A stretch of 64,000 nt of DNA from Megalopta genalis (GCF_051020955.1 NC_135013.1:3130501-3194500); one strand, 5' to 3'; shown: positions 21,554-32,834, counted from the first letter of the stretch. Made by a program: numbers and translations. The notes: generated from the sequence alone by a model not told the origin.

Positions 21554-22066
21554 AATCGCGCGCTAGAGTGGTAACCCCCTGGGTAGAATGTAACCATGTA
21601 ACACACTCTTTCTCCCTCTCTGATTGTCGATCTGTCTATCTTCCAGGTCTTTATTCAGCGTGCGACGCGGATAATTTTTGTCGCCGCGGAGACACGTAAT
21701 ATCTCATAGTTGTCGGCGATAAATAGAGGGACGGGAGAGGGGCAGACGTTCTTCGAGTAATGCGGACGAAATTGAAGGTGGCCTATAACTCAAGCGAACG
21801 CGCACTCCTCGCCGAGGCGAGCTGCGCCGAGCCGAGCTGCGCCGAGTGGAGCCGAGTCGAGTCGAGTCGTGCCGAGCCGAGCCGAGCCGAGCCGCGCCGC
21901 GCGCCGTGATGTAAAGTGCTTTTAAACGCGGCCCTCCGCTCCGCTCCGATGAAAAATATCACGCCCGGCGATGATAGAGATCTAGTGTCTCATGACAGAA
22001 CGGGAACGATCTGACGGGGGTATCGGTCTGACGGCCGTCCTCCGGAATGTCCCGCCATTTTCTGTT
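21554..22066. other. Unique sequence with a GCCGA pentamer array
   Basis: At about 21808-21905 GCCGA/GTCGA/GCGCC units form a CpG-rich run. The remainder is unique. A similar GCCGAGC array occurs at about 56262-56335. Confidence 0.55.
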
Positions 22067-22226
22067 ACAGTACAGACTCTCTTATCCGAAGCTCTATTTT
22101 TTAAATATCCTGATACCGAAATATTCTATTATCTAATAATTTCTATAATTTAAAATATTAGATAATGGAACGTTTAGACACCGGAATATTGTAAAAATAA
22201 ATGTTCGAATAAGGGAGTACTACTGT
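22067..22226. mobile_element. pogo/Tigger-like MITE, 160 bp
   Basis: Left end ACAGTACAGACTCTCTTATC and the reverse of the right end, ACAGTAGTACTCCCTTATTC, are related inverted repeats followed on both sides by CGAA. The centre is itself an inverted pair, TATTATCTAATAATTT against AATATTAGATAATGG. Ends of the form CAGTAGACTC..TTAT.CGAA recall pogo/Tigger elements of the Tc1/mariner superfamily. Non-coding. Confidence 0.6.
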
Positions 22227-22995
22227 GTAGCGCCGTGCTTTTACGACGCCTTTTTGACGCGCGGGGATCGAACGTCAACCCTACCGGGGTTGTAAGGCCC
22301 GGGCTTCACTTGTTTGAAGACGCGTCGGTTTTTAATGGTTATCGGTCCGATTGACCGATTTCGAATGAATGAGCGATTGAGTTCCCGAGTCGAATGAGTC
22401 TCCGGTTGCGACGAGTGAGTCTCCGAACGATTGAGACTGTTTGACGCACGAGTGAGACTCCGGATCGAGAATATATGTTTTTGAAGGCGACTGTAAGAAT
22501 AATAATACTAATAACTGACTCGCCTCGACTGCTCGCGTTTTTTATACCTTTCTCCCCACTTGAGATTCTTGAAGGAACCTCCACCTCCATACCTGGACGC
22601 ACTGATTGATTTTCTCGAAAATTACGATTTCCCAATCAGCGTCCTCCAAACGTTTCGTCACCACCCTCTCGTACCGTCCTGCACGGGCCTTGTCTTGAAG
22701 AGGGGTGCGACACGTAATTGCGTGGTCGGGGAGGACCTCTGGGCCTTGAGATGTCATCCCCGCGACGGTTGGGACTAACTTTCCCAAGACGCGTTCAAAA
22801 ATCTCAAGTGTTATTGCAGGGATCTTTTTCGGGCCTTTTGGATTTACGACACGTCGCGATCATTAGAAAAGACGGGGACACTGCCCGGATGTTCGGCAGC
22901 TGCAAAAAAGGTCTCTGTCTCCTCAGATGACCCACGCTTGTCCGTGCCATAAACCCTTCGCGAGAGAGAGGTCTGCGGGAGGTCCTACGTGACGG
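22227..22995. other. CpG-rich unique sequence, no gene recognised
   Basis: Open frames of 70-98 codons overlap on both strands between 22339 and 22930. None resembles a known family. The motif CCCCGCGACGG and GC-rich tracts suggest an exon or regulatory island at best. Confidence 0.35.
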
Positions 22996-22999
22996 AACA

Positions 23000-23465
23000 T
23001 ACTGTGTTAATATAATTTTCTTTTTTGGCTATAAATTTCTTTTCTTGCTAACTTTAATTTCGCTGGTATGCCAACATTTTTATAATATATCTAAATAATA
23101 CAGTGATTAGATAATAGAATATTTCCAAAAGAAATGTTTGTATAAGGGAGTACTACTGTGTTAATATAATTTTCTTTTTTGGCTATAAATTTCTTTTCTT
23201 GCTAACTTTAATTTCGCTGGTATGCTAACATTTTTATAATATATCTAAATAATACAGTGATTAGATAATAGAATATTTCCAAAATAAATGTTCGTATAAA
23301 AAGGAGTTCCTACTGTTCTAATATAATTTATGAACCTATTATTTTTCACTACTAACATTAATTTCGCTGATACGCCAACATTTTTATAATATATCTAAAT
23401 AATACAATGATTAGATAATAGAACATATGGATACCGGAACATTGCCGAAATAAATGTTCTCGGAA
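23000..23465. repeat. Tandem repeat, unit about 155 bp, containing a MITE end
   Basis: Three units share TAATATAATTTTCTTTTTTG, CTAACTTTAATTTCGCTGG, CAACATTTTTATAATATATC and GTGATTAGATAATAGAATAT. The first two end in GTATAAGGGAGTACTACTGT, which is the right end of the pogo-like element at 22207-22226. The third unit ends in GATACCGGAACATTGCCGAA, also matching that element's interior. Confidence 0.8.
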
Positions 23466-23954
23466 TAAATTGGTTACACGTTCGAATTCTCAAACTACGT
23501 GACGCAGAAAAATATTATGATTCGCGTACGAAACGTATTTACGAAAGGGCAGCATATCGATGCTCGATAATAAGCGTAAAAAGCGAGCCAAGCGTGTGTC
23601 CAACGAAACGACAACGGCCTCGATTTAACAGCCTTGATGACCGATGAAATAGATAACATCGAAGACTAAGAAACGAGGCTCGCAGTTCGAACATTTTCTA
23701 ATCTGATTCCGAAGTACGTAGACGCGTCGAAGTAGTAATGCGAGCCGAAAGAATGGCTCGGATAGGAGATTGGCTGGGCGACTAGATTTTTAAAGGAACA
23801 CTTCTATCGGCGACGGTAGCAAACAAAGTATAAAATAGAGATAAAGTGGCGAACGTGCCGGACGGAGGGTAGTCCGAGATCTTCGCTAGGAATCATGAGC
23901 GGTGCCAAGGAAATGAATTACAGGGAGCAACCGGGCTGGATGGAAGGAGAGAAA
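23466..23954. other. Unique sequence, nothing recognised
   Basis: No repeat or coding signal was seen before the GA array begins. Confidence 0.5.
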
Positions 23955-24111
23955 AATGGTTGGAGAGAGAGAGAGAGAGAGAGAGAAAGCGAGAGAGAAT
24001 GCGAAAGAATGCGAGATAAATCGAGAGAAAGCGGGAGAGTGAGAGAGAGAGAGAGAGAGAGAACAAGAAAATGAGACAGAGAGGGAGAGAGCGACAGAAA
24101 GAGAGAGAAAG

Positions 24112-24152
<41 letters not shown>

Positions 24153-24246
24153 AAGCGAGACAAAATAAGAGAGAGAACGCGAAAAAACTAGAGAGAGAGA
24201 GCGAGAAAACTATACATATATATAGAGAGAAAACTATCTATATATA

Positions 24247-24286
<40 letters not shown>

Positions 24287-24444
24287 GTTTTCTCTCTATA
24301 GTTATCTCTCTCTATAGTTATATATATACATATATATATATGATGATGATGATATATATATGAGAGAGAGAAATCTACATAGAGAGGCGGAGAGAACGAG
24401 AAATTAGAGAGAAAGAAAGAGAGAGAGAGCGAGAAATCTAGAGT

Positions 24445-24484
<40 letters not shown>

Positions 24485-24514
24485 AAGAGAGAGAGAGAAC
24501 GAGAAATCTAAAGT

Positions 24515-24549
<35 letters not shown>

Positions 24550-24595
24550 CGAGAAATCTAGAGTGAGAGAGAGAAACAAAGAGAGAGAGAAACAA

Positions 24596-24626
<31 letters not shown>

Positions 24627-24820
24627 AAGAGAGGGAGAGGGGGGAGAAATCTAGAGAGCGAGGAATCTATAAAGAGAGAAAGAGAGAGAGAGAGAGCGAT
24701 AAATCTAGAGAGAGGGGGGAGGGAGGAATCTAGAGATTGTGGAATCTATAGAGAAGGAGAGAGAGAGAGAGAGAGAGCGAAAAATCGAGAGAGAGAGAGA
24801 GAAAGAGAGAGCGAGAAATC

Positions 24821-24854
<34 letters not shown>

Positions 24855-25127
24855 TGGAGATCGAAAAATCTATAGATAGAGAGTGAGAGAGAGAGCCAGA
24901 AATCTAGTGATCGAAAAATCTATAGATAGAGAGTGAGAGAGAGGGGGGGCGAGAAATCTAGAGATCGAAAAATCTATAGATAGAGAGTGAGAGGGAGAGA
25001 GAAAGAGAAATCTAGAGATCGAAAAATCTATACATAGAAAGTGAGAGCGAGAGAGAGGGAGCGAGAAATCTGGAGAAAGAGAGAGAAAGAGAAAGAGAGA
25101 GAGCGAGAAATCTGGAGATCGAAAAAT

Positions 25128-25176
<49 letters not shown>

Positions 25177-25237
25177 TGGAGATCGAAAAATCTATAGAGA
25201 GAGAGAGAGAGAGAGAGAAATCTGGTGATCGAAAAAT

Positions 25238-25272
<35 letters not shown>

Positions 25273-25303
25273 TATAGAGAGAGCGGGAGAGAGCGAGAAA
25301 ACT

Positions 25304-25334
<31 letters not shown>

Positions 25335-25345
25335 GAGAGAGAGCG
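23955..25345. repeat. GA array with periodic AAATCTAGAGATCGAAAAAT islands
   Basis: About 1.4 kb of GA is interrupted by units such as GCGAGAAATCTAGAGATCG and AAAAATCTATAGATAGAGAG. At 24248-24290 the strand polarity flips to CT for about 40 bp before returning to GA; AGAGAGAAAACTAT at about 24222 is mirrored by CTAGTTTTCTCTCT at about 24283. Ser/Leu-rich open frames on the minus strand are artefacts. Confidence 0.95.
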
Positions 25346-26480
25346 GTGGAGAGTTCAGTGGGTTCATACGAACAGAAACGACACCGTTGGGGAATACGAA
25401 GGAAAGGAACTTCCGTCGGTCCCTTTCCGAGCCGAGATCCGGAGTTTGCGTCGTGCAACAGGAGATTAGAGCTCGGGAATTCTATGAAAAGTATATACTT
25501 CCTTCGCATATCTCCTTCTGTTCTCGCCGGAGTGGAGTGCAGCCCGGTTGGTATCACGTTCCTTCGACGTGCACGCTCTGATATAAGACGGAAGTTGATA
25601 AGTTTATGCGAGCCGGCTTGCCATAAAATGAGTTTAAAGTTGCACCGCAGCCAGCTTCAATTGTTTCCCGGGTAATTTCGCTGCGGCGCGACGAAACGAT
25701 GCGCCGGAAAAGAATTTATGAAAATGTAAATCGCGAAAAATGTACGGAGAGCGCGCGGCGCGATCCGAATTTCAATTAAGATAATCGACAAGTTTCGGAT
25801 TAATGTTGACATTGAAATTCTGTTTTAGCTTGTGTCACTTTATATAGTCTCTTGTTTTAGTTTATCTGTTTTGTTTTTTGTTATATATTATATATTTATA
25901 TACAGTAAAAATATAAATATAATTATAGTAAAAAGAAAATATTACATGACACACCTTAATTAAAAAGAGATTCAATAATTTAAAATTCTTCCCGGAGGAA
26001 TTAGAAATAATTAATACAATTTATAAAAAAGAATAAACAATAATAGTATGATTTGGTTCGATTCGTTACAGAAAAATTTGTGCTCGTGGAAATTGGGGGC
26101 ACCCTTTCCGTCGGGCATGAACGCTCACAGAGCGACCTTAGGTCGCGGCGTAGGATTCATGTCGCGAGCTCCGAGCACAGTATTCGGATCATACGTCCGA
26201 ATAAACGGCGCCGCGGCGCGCCGACGCGGCGTAATAACGTCTGCACGAGGTCAGGGCGACTCCTTGACACGGGGCTCAGCGTAAAAATTCATTCTATCCG
26301 CCGTTCTATATACTCCTTTTACCGCGCTCTTTGTCTAGGCACCGGCCTAACAAGCGGCCATGAATCACGTTCACGGCTTCAGACATGAAATTATTAAATT
26401 CCGGACTGTAATTCCTTTGGAGGAATTAAAATCCGCAGTCTCTCCGTTATCCAACGACGAAACGAAAATCACGCTGGAAT
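25346..26480. other. Unique sequence, no gene recognised
   Basis: 25346-25680 and 26050-26330 are CpG-richer with overlapping open frames of about 80-120 codons on both strands. 25800-26045 is AT-rich. No domain was recognised. Confidence 0.4.
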
Positions 26481-26482
26481 AT

Positions 26483-26541
26483 TGTATATGGATATGTATA
26501 TGTATAATATATGTATAATATATGTATATGTATATGTATAA

Positions 26542-26575
<34 letters not shown>

Positions 26576-26576
26576 A

Positions 26577-26616
<40 letters not shown>

Positions 26617-26685
26617 ATATATGTATATGTATATGTATATGTATAATATATGTATATGTATAATATATATATATATATACATAGA
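26483..26685. repeat. TATATG hexamer array
   Basis: About 200 bp of TATATG with regular TATAATATATG variants, ending in a TA run. Open frames rich in Tyr/Ile/Thr/His come from the repeat. Confidence 0.95.
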
Positions 26686-26744
26686 AGAGCGCGACGGATT
26701 TGGTCCGCGTTCGAAGTAATGAACAAGTCACGCAGCGCGAACTT

Positions 26745-26880
26745 TCCGAATTTTTTTTACTACCAGACGGTAATATTTTTAAGAAAAATGCTGTTCACTC
26801 TTGTTTTAGAATGTCTGAAGAATATTTACTAATTTTTTTGAGCCGAAATTGTAAGCGGTTTAACCGTGACAGCCGTTTTA
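26745..26880 (-). mobile_element. Fragment shared with the TTAA element at 58.6-59.9 kb
   Basis: Reverse complement of about 58940-59075: AATATTTTTAAGAAAAATGC, TCTGAAGAATATTTACTAAT and TTTAACCGTGACAGCCGTTT all recur there with few changes. No ends are preserved, so this is a truncated relic that was cut by the TATATG array and the next foldback copy. Confidence 0.7.
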
Positions 26881-26918
26881 ATAATATAATATATATTTCG
26901 ATCAATAATTCCGTATGT

Positions 26919-27280
26919 ATACAGGGTGTCCCAAAATTATGGTACTTCCGGGAAACGAGGGATCCCTGAGGTCATTTGAAGCAACTTTTTCCTTAGCGAA
27001 AATGTTCTACGAAGCTTCGTTTACGAGTTATTAACAAAAAACACTCGACCAATGAGAGGCGAGCTCTAGGCGGCGCGCGGCGGCCGAGGCAACGAGCGCG
27101 CGAAGCCCGGTTCTGCCGATTGGCTCGGCCACCTAGCGCCGAGCGAGCTCGCCTCTCACTGGTCAGTGTTTTTCCTCGATAACTCGTTAACGGTGCCTCG
27201 GAAAACATTTTTGTAAAGGAAAAAGTTGCTCCAAATGACCTCAGGAATCTCTAATTTCACGGAACTACCATAATTTCGAG
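26919..27280. mobile_element. Foldback element FB1, copy with mismatched arms
   Basis: Left end TATACAGGGTGTCCCAAAAT; the right end is truncated after CTACCATAATTTCG, so the terminal GGGACACCCTG is lost. The left inner arm is the CTTCGTTTACGAGTTATTAA type, while the right inner arm is the AACTCGTTAACGGTGCCTCG type. In other copies the two arms agree, so this copy seems to combine two subtypes. Confidence 0.82.
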
Positions 27281-28454
27281 ATAAATCCAAGCCCCGCTTC
27301 ATGAACTATCTATTCTTATCGCGCCCGTTCTCCGCAAATACGTACCGACGATATTTCCGCACGCATCGACGAAATTTCCATATTTTTCATTAACAAAAGC
27401 CAGTGATAATGCCGGGTATTAATTAAGGAGCGTGTATCTCGTCGCGGCAGTGCGCGGTCCTCCCTCGCAATTTACTTTGCATTGACATCTTCGCAGATCG
27501 ATTAGCCGGAATAGAAGTTCAAATCGAGTCGGCTTTCAATTTCGAGCAGAATAAAAATGATGGATAATGTAAAAACCGACAATAATAAATTATTCGATGT
27601 AATTAAAATTGTGTGTACTGCGGTTTTTTAATTTCTTATTAAAAATTAATACAAATGCAGACATATAGATAGATCTATAAATCATTCATATATAAATATA
27701 ATTTGTTACACACACGTCAAAAATTGAGAATATGCGAAAATGAAATCGAGGGTGAATAAACGACTCCGAGTTTGAATATAAACAAACCATACGCGATTTT
27801 TTTCCAGAGAGAATTATAGGCGCGCTTCTCAAAAATTTATCGAAACGTATTTTTCGACAGATTTCCGCCGATAGAAATTTCGTTTTCGTGGTAGCTCGTT
27901 AAAATTCATCCGTTGGAACGCGAACGGTGCGCGCGCGTTGCGCCGCGAGCTCGAAGGGTCAATAAATTCCGGCGAAATCGAGCGGGCTATTTTCGACGAT
28001 GCGAAAAAGACATTCATCTAAATAACGGGCATAATAAAGGTGGCCCGAGGACCGTTGGAGAAGGCCGGCCCAGATTTGTTTTTAACGGCCGGTAAACAAG
28101 AGCGCGCCGCGGTCTCAAATTTTCCGGCTGGCCATTGAAACTGTGGTCCGTGAAATATCTGGGGAAACGCGCGCGCGCGCGTGCTCGCGGGATGGCTCGC
28201 TGGACAGGCCAAGTGGAATTTTTCGAGTGCGTTTCGCCGGAGCATCGTTAAAACTTGCCCGGCGCTCGAAACTTTCCTCGGCGGCGACGGACATTTTTAT
28301 TTTAATTCGTCTAATAATTCCCGATCACGAATTAATCGTAACTGTAGCTACTTATGCTAGCGGCGCGCGCGCGCCGAGTAAATTATCGTATTAACAGCAT
28401 CGAATTTTCAGTCGCGCGTAATTGCGCTTCCGCGGGAATCGAGTTCCCGGCCTC
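27281..28454. other. Unique sequence, CpG-rich towards the end
   Basis: 27281-27830 is AT-rich without features. 27850-28454 is CpG-rich with overlapping short frames and short CG runs (at about 28168 and 28367). No gene was recognised. Confidence 0.45.
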
Positions 28455-28507
28455 CCCACTCCTCCGTCATCGCCGCCGCCGCCGCTGACGCCGCCGCCGC
28501 CGTCGTT
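28455..28507. repeat. CGC/GCC triplet repeat
   Basis: A short run of CGCCGCCGCCGCCGCTGACG followed by CCGCC units. Simple-sequence DNA within a CpG-rich region. Confidence 0.85.
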
Positions 28508-29270
28508 TCCACCGGCCCTATTTTCTCCTCTCACCTATTCCGTTCTCGTACCGACCGATGCTCTAATAAAACCTAAGAAGATTATGGCCGATGGGATATA
28601 ATAAGGGGCATTCAAAAGTTCAAGGAAAATAATGGAAGGGAGGGGGAAGAAGCTAGCGCACGGACAAAGGCGAACCGATGAGCGAAAGTGCATTCTCCCC
28701 TCCCGCGCTACCCTTCGCCCTCTATCTCTCACTCGCTCGCTGGCTCGCGGCGCGGCTTATGAAGTCTGATCATGCGCTCGGCTTTACTACTGAAATATCT
28801 GCCGGCGGCGTTGCGTATCCTTGCACGCATAAATTACCCGGCCGCCATTCGATGGGAGATCGACTGCCGCCGGCCGCCGCGACGTGAATCACATCTCTCC
28901 GTGAAACGGCGAACCGGCTCGCGAATTTATCGGCCGGTCCCGCCGATCCTTTCCTCCGCAGGCGTCTCGTTAACGCTAGATTTACGGAGCACAAAGAAAC
29001 AGCTGTTTTATATTAATTGATATTATATAATAATAACAATGTTATATTAATATTCTGATTTTATTTGTTCTGATTGACGACGTTTATTCTGACTACCATT
29101 TTTTACCGAGCTTCCGACAATTTTTTCTCGATAATAATTTGGTAATAATTTATCGAAAATAAAGAAATAAAAGAAAAAGAAAAATGTAGTTGAGTCGTGT
29201 AACAATTTTTTGAAAAAGATTCGATGTAGTCAGAGGACTTTCAAAATCAGAGGGTACGAAATAAAGAATT
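28508..29270. other. Unique sequence, nothing recognised
   Basis: CpG-rich to about 28980 with overlapping short frames, then AT-rich. No repeat ends were seen. Confidence 0.45.
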
Positions 29271-29398
<128 letters not shown>

Positions 29399-29929
29399 CA
29401 TTTAAGCAATAATGCAAAACAAACGATAGAAAAATACAGCAGAATATCGTGGCAACAGCGACGTCATCAAACCACGTCGAACGACTGTTGCAATGAAAAA
29501 GAATATCATTTCAACCTGTTCAAAAATGCAGCAGGCATAAAAACCCGTAATGGTATCGTAGAAGAAAACCGTGCATGTGTGCGCCAATAAAATCACCGGC
29601 AAAACAAATAAATCCCGCGGTGCTAGTAGTATTAATAAAAATCCTCTTCGAAGGAGCCCGAGCGGCGTCCTGCGCCGGTGCGTGTGCATTTCGCTTTTTA
29701 ATTTAAAGTACACTCCGCCATGTGCGGTTTTATTGCGAGGCCGGCCGCGATAAAACTGAAACGGCTCCACAGCCCGGTATCGCTTCTGGCGCGATACCAA
29801 GCCCTGGTGTTATCCGCGGCGGCCGGACAATAAAAATAACAATAACCGAGTCGTCGTATAAACTTATTAGAACGGCACGGCGATGGCGCGCGCGTGTCAA
29901 GGCGACGCGGCCTTGTCCGAGAACTTGGC
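29399..29929. other. Unique sequence, nothing recognised
   Basis: Overlapping short open frames on both strands. A CpG-rich part spans 29620-29920. No domain was recognised. Confidence 0.45.
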
Positions 29930-31025
29930 GAGTGGAAGCGAGTGGAAGAGAGTGGAAGCGAGTCGAAACGTTTTGGAAGCGAGTCGAAGCGTGTTAAAGC
30001 GAGTCAAAGTGAGTCAAAGTGAGTCAATGTGAATCAAAGCGAATGTTAGAGAGTATAATCGAGTCGAAGCGTTTTGGAAACGAGTGTAAGCGACTCGAAG
30101 CGTTTTGGAAGCGAGTCAAAGCGAGTCAAAGCGAGTCAAAGCGAGTCAAAGTGAGTCAAAGCGAGTGTAAAAAAGTGTAAGCGAGTCGAAGCGTTTTGAA
30201 AACGAGTGTGAGCGACTTGAAGCGTTTTGGAAACGAGTCAAAGTGAATCAAAGAGAGTCAAAATGAATCAAAGCGAGTCAAAGTGAGTGTAAAAAAAGTA
30301 TAAGCGAGTCAAAACGTTTTGGTAACGAGTGTAAGCAACTCGGATTGTTTATGAAGCGAGTAAAAGAGAGTTATAGTGAATCAAAGCGAGTCAAAGTGAG
30401 TCAAAGTGAGTCATAGGGAGTCAAAATGAGTCAAAGTGAGTCAAAGTGAGTCAAAGTGAGTCAAAGTGAGTATAAAAAAGTGTAAGCGAGTCGAAGCATT
30501 TTGGAAACGAGTGTAAGCGACTCGAAGCGTTTTGGAAGCGAGTCAAAGCGAGTCATAGCGAGTCAAAGTGAGTCAAAGTGAGTCAAAGTGAGTGTAAAAA
30601 AAGTGTAAGCGAGTCAAAACGTTTTGGTAACGAGTGTAAGCGACTCGGATTGTTTATGAAGCGAGTAGAAGCGAGTTATAGTGAATCAAAGCGAGTCAAA
30701 GTGAGTCAAAGTGAGTCAAAGTGAGTATAAAAAAGTGTAAGCGAGTCGAAGCATTTTGGAAACGAGTGTAAACGACTCGAATCGTTTTGGAAGCGAGTTA
30801 AAGTGAGTCTAAGTGAGTCAAAATGAATCAAAGCGAGTCAAAGTGAGTCAAAGCGAGTCAAAGTGAATGTAAAAAAAGTATAAACGAGACGAAGTATTTT
30901 GGAAACGAGTGTAAATGACTCGAAGCGTTTTGGAAGCGAGTCAAAGTGAGTGGAAGTGAGTCAAAACGACTGCAAGCGACTCGAAGCCTTTTGGAAGCGA
31001 GCAGAAGCAAGCGGAAAGCGAGAGG
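29930..31025. repeat. GAGTCAAAGT decamer array with higher-order organisation
   Basis: Basic units are GAGTCAAAGT / GAGTCAAAGC. Longer blocks of the form AAAAAAGTGTAAGCGAGTCG, AAGCGTTTTGGAAACGAGTG and TAAGCGACTCGAAGCG recur at about 30169, 30291, 30471, 30594, 30726 and 30871. Two variants of the block alternate: one with AAAACGTTTTGGTAACGAG and TCGGATTGTTTATGAAGCG (30291, 30594), the other with GAAGCATTTTGGAAACGAG (30471, 30726). Confidence 0.9.
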
Positions 31026-31595
31026 AGCAAAACCGAGGAGCAACTTCCGACGAGCCTCGGCGACAAAGAACGAGCGAAGCTAAGGTTACTCGTAACTTTC
31101 CGCCGAAACTTCAATGGCCGAATTCGATAAACAATAAACTTGCGAACGCGCCGCAACTTCGCGCCACACTCGCACGCCCGGAACCACTCTCCCAACAATA
31201 AGTAGCACGTACCGATGCCAACCCTCGAACAGCAGCTGGCGCAGTCGTTCGCAGTCTTCGCGGTAATTTTGCAATTGTATAGTGCACTTCTGCTCGACAA
31301 AGTCTCCTCCTCGCTTGAAATTCTCGGTTCTCGATCAATTTTTCGCGTAGAAGATGCTCGAATCTCGTAAAATAGAGTCGCACGACGATAAACTTGGATC
31401 TGGTTGGGTTCTACAAATTTATTCATGGGTTTTTATCGGGTATAATTCTTCATCCGAACGTTTAACACGATAAGTATCGAAAAACTGGAGTTCTCATGAA
31501 ATCAAAGGAATTTAATTAACGAAACTGTGACTGGATTTAACTCTTTTTTGTTTTCTAAATATTCTAGTAAAATGCAGTTCGTTAGAAATATATTA
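31026..31595. other. Unique sequence downstream of the decamer array
   Basis: CpG-rich until about 31390. An open frame of 161 codons on the minus strand runs from here into the repeat and is not credible as a gene. AT-rich after 31450. Confidence 0.4.
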
Positions 31596-31599
31596 CAAT

Positions 31600-32010
31600 A
31601 AAAATTATTTTATATTATAATATAAGTATTTGAATATATTGCAATAAATATGAATTGATGTTATAATAAAAATATTTGGATACGTTAAAAGTAAAAATGA
31701 ATTTATGTATTATAATAAAAACGTTTGAGTACGTTGAAATAAAAATGAATTTATGTTATAATAAAAATGTTTGAATACGTTAAAATAAAAATGAATTTAT
31801 ATTATAACAAAAATATTCGAATACGTTAAAAGTAAAAATGAATTTATATTATAATAAAAATGTTTGAATACGTCAAAAGTAAAAATGTGAATTCAGATTA
31901 TAATAAAAATATTTGAATACATCGCAATAAACATGAACTTATATGATAATAAAAATATTTGACAACACATTACGATGAACATGAATTTACCAAACAACTT
32001 GTAATAACAA
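31600..32010. repeat. Minisatellite, unit about 50-60 bp
   Basis: About eight units contain ATGAATTTATATTATAATAA followed by AAATATTTGAATACGTTAAA. Spacing varies, and the array stops just before the piggyBac-type element at 32024. Confidence 0.85.
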
Positions 32011-32023
32011 GTTATTAGTATTT

Positions 32024-32313
32024 TTAACCCGAGAAAGATAACCTACGTCGCAGAGGCGCCTGCGAAGACTGTTGATTTTTGTTAATTTTTCATAGAGGTC
32101 TAGTGATTTAAGTTTAAAATTACTTAAAATATAAAAAAATATAATATAAATGCATTTTATTTTTACGATAATGCCAAACCTTTAAAATGACTAGATTAAC
32201 TTAAACAAATATCCATTGTTAGTATAAAATTGACGCCTTAGAAAAGCATGCGCCTCTGAAGCGTATGGTTATCTTTTACGTACGTTGTCATATGGTTATC
32301 TTTCTAGGGTTAA
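32024..32313. mobile_element. piggyBac-family MITE with canonical terminal repeats
   Basis: TTAA borders both sides. The right end (32297-32309, read inward on the minus strand) is CCCTAGAAAGATA, identical to the 13-bp terminal repeat of the classical piggyBac element as I remember it. The left end (32028-32040) is CCCGAGAAAGATA, one mismatch. Inside the right end, GGTTATCTTTTACGTACGTT and AAATTGACGCC also resemble the piggyBac subterminal region. At 290 bp with no open frame it needs a transposase supplied from elsewhere. Confidence 0.92.
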
Positions 32314-32437
32314 TAAAAAATCTCGATCACGATTATCAATCCTCGGTATCAATTCATTAGGCAAACGGTGTCGAATTAACGCAAGAGACGGACGCGGGGT
32401 GAATCGTAAATGTAGAACGCTCCTAGATTAATTAATT

Positions 32438-32767
32438 CTATCTTTCAAGTGTACGGCTATCCGTACAATGTTTACAAGGCAAGCACGGTACAACGGAACT
32501 ATCGCGTTTAGGACAAATCCAATTTTGCGGATTTGGGAAGTTCTCTAACTTCATAAAATAATATTGATGTTGCGTTGCAACTGCGTGTTGCCAGTATAAC
32601 GTCCTTCCGAAGACAAACAGATCCTGTGGCGTCGAAACTGGGTTCAACCCTTTGGTAAGCAAATGGATTTCGGCGGATGCGGGAGACAAATGCAGGGTCA
32701 TTTTGGCCCGCGGTAGAATTTCTACATTGTACACGGGTTCTTCGAGGATGCTTTTATAAAAATGCAT
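32438..32767 (-). CDS. Unrecognised protein-like open frame, 109 codons
   Basis: This open frame has balanced, protein-like composition in a region otherwise made of repeats. Readable stretches are EEPVYNVEILPRAKMTLHLS, PQDLFVFGRTLYWQHAVATQ, and a Cys-rich tail with a CxxC pair (PCLPCKHC). In-frame stops lie just upstream (about 32777) and at 32438. If it is one exon, a possible acceptor AG lies at about 32755 and a possible donor GTAAAC at about 32475, both read on the minus strand. I do not recognise the family. It may be a real exon, a decayed gene copy or chance. Confidence 0.3.
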   Translation of the reverse strand: MHFYKSILEEPVYNVEILPRAKMTLHLSPASAEIHLLTKGLNPVSTPQDLFVFGRTLYWQHAVATQHQYYFMKLENFPNPQNWICPKRDSSVVPCLPCKHCTDSRTLER

Positions 32768-32834
32768 ACTTCCAAATTAAATTAATTAAATGCATACTTC
32801 TAAATTATATGTATCTTTTTTCTATTTATAAATA

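Noticed and set aside
22255..22300. tRNA-like GTTCGATCCCCGCG on the minus strand
   Set aside because: The five bases before the loop do not pair with those after it, and no acceptor or anticodon arm could be folded.
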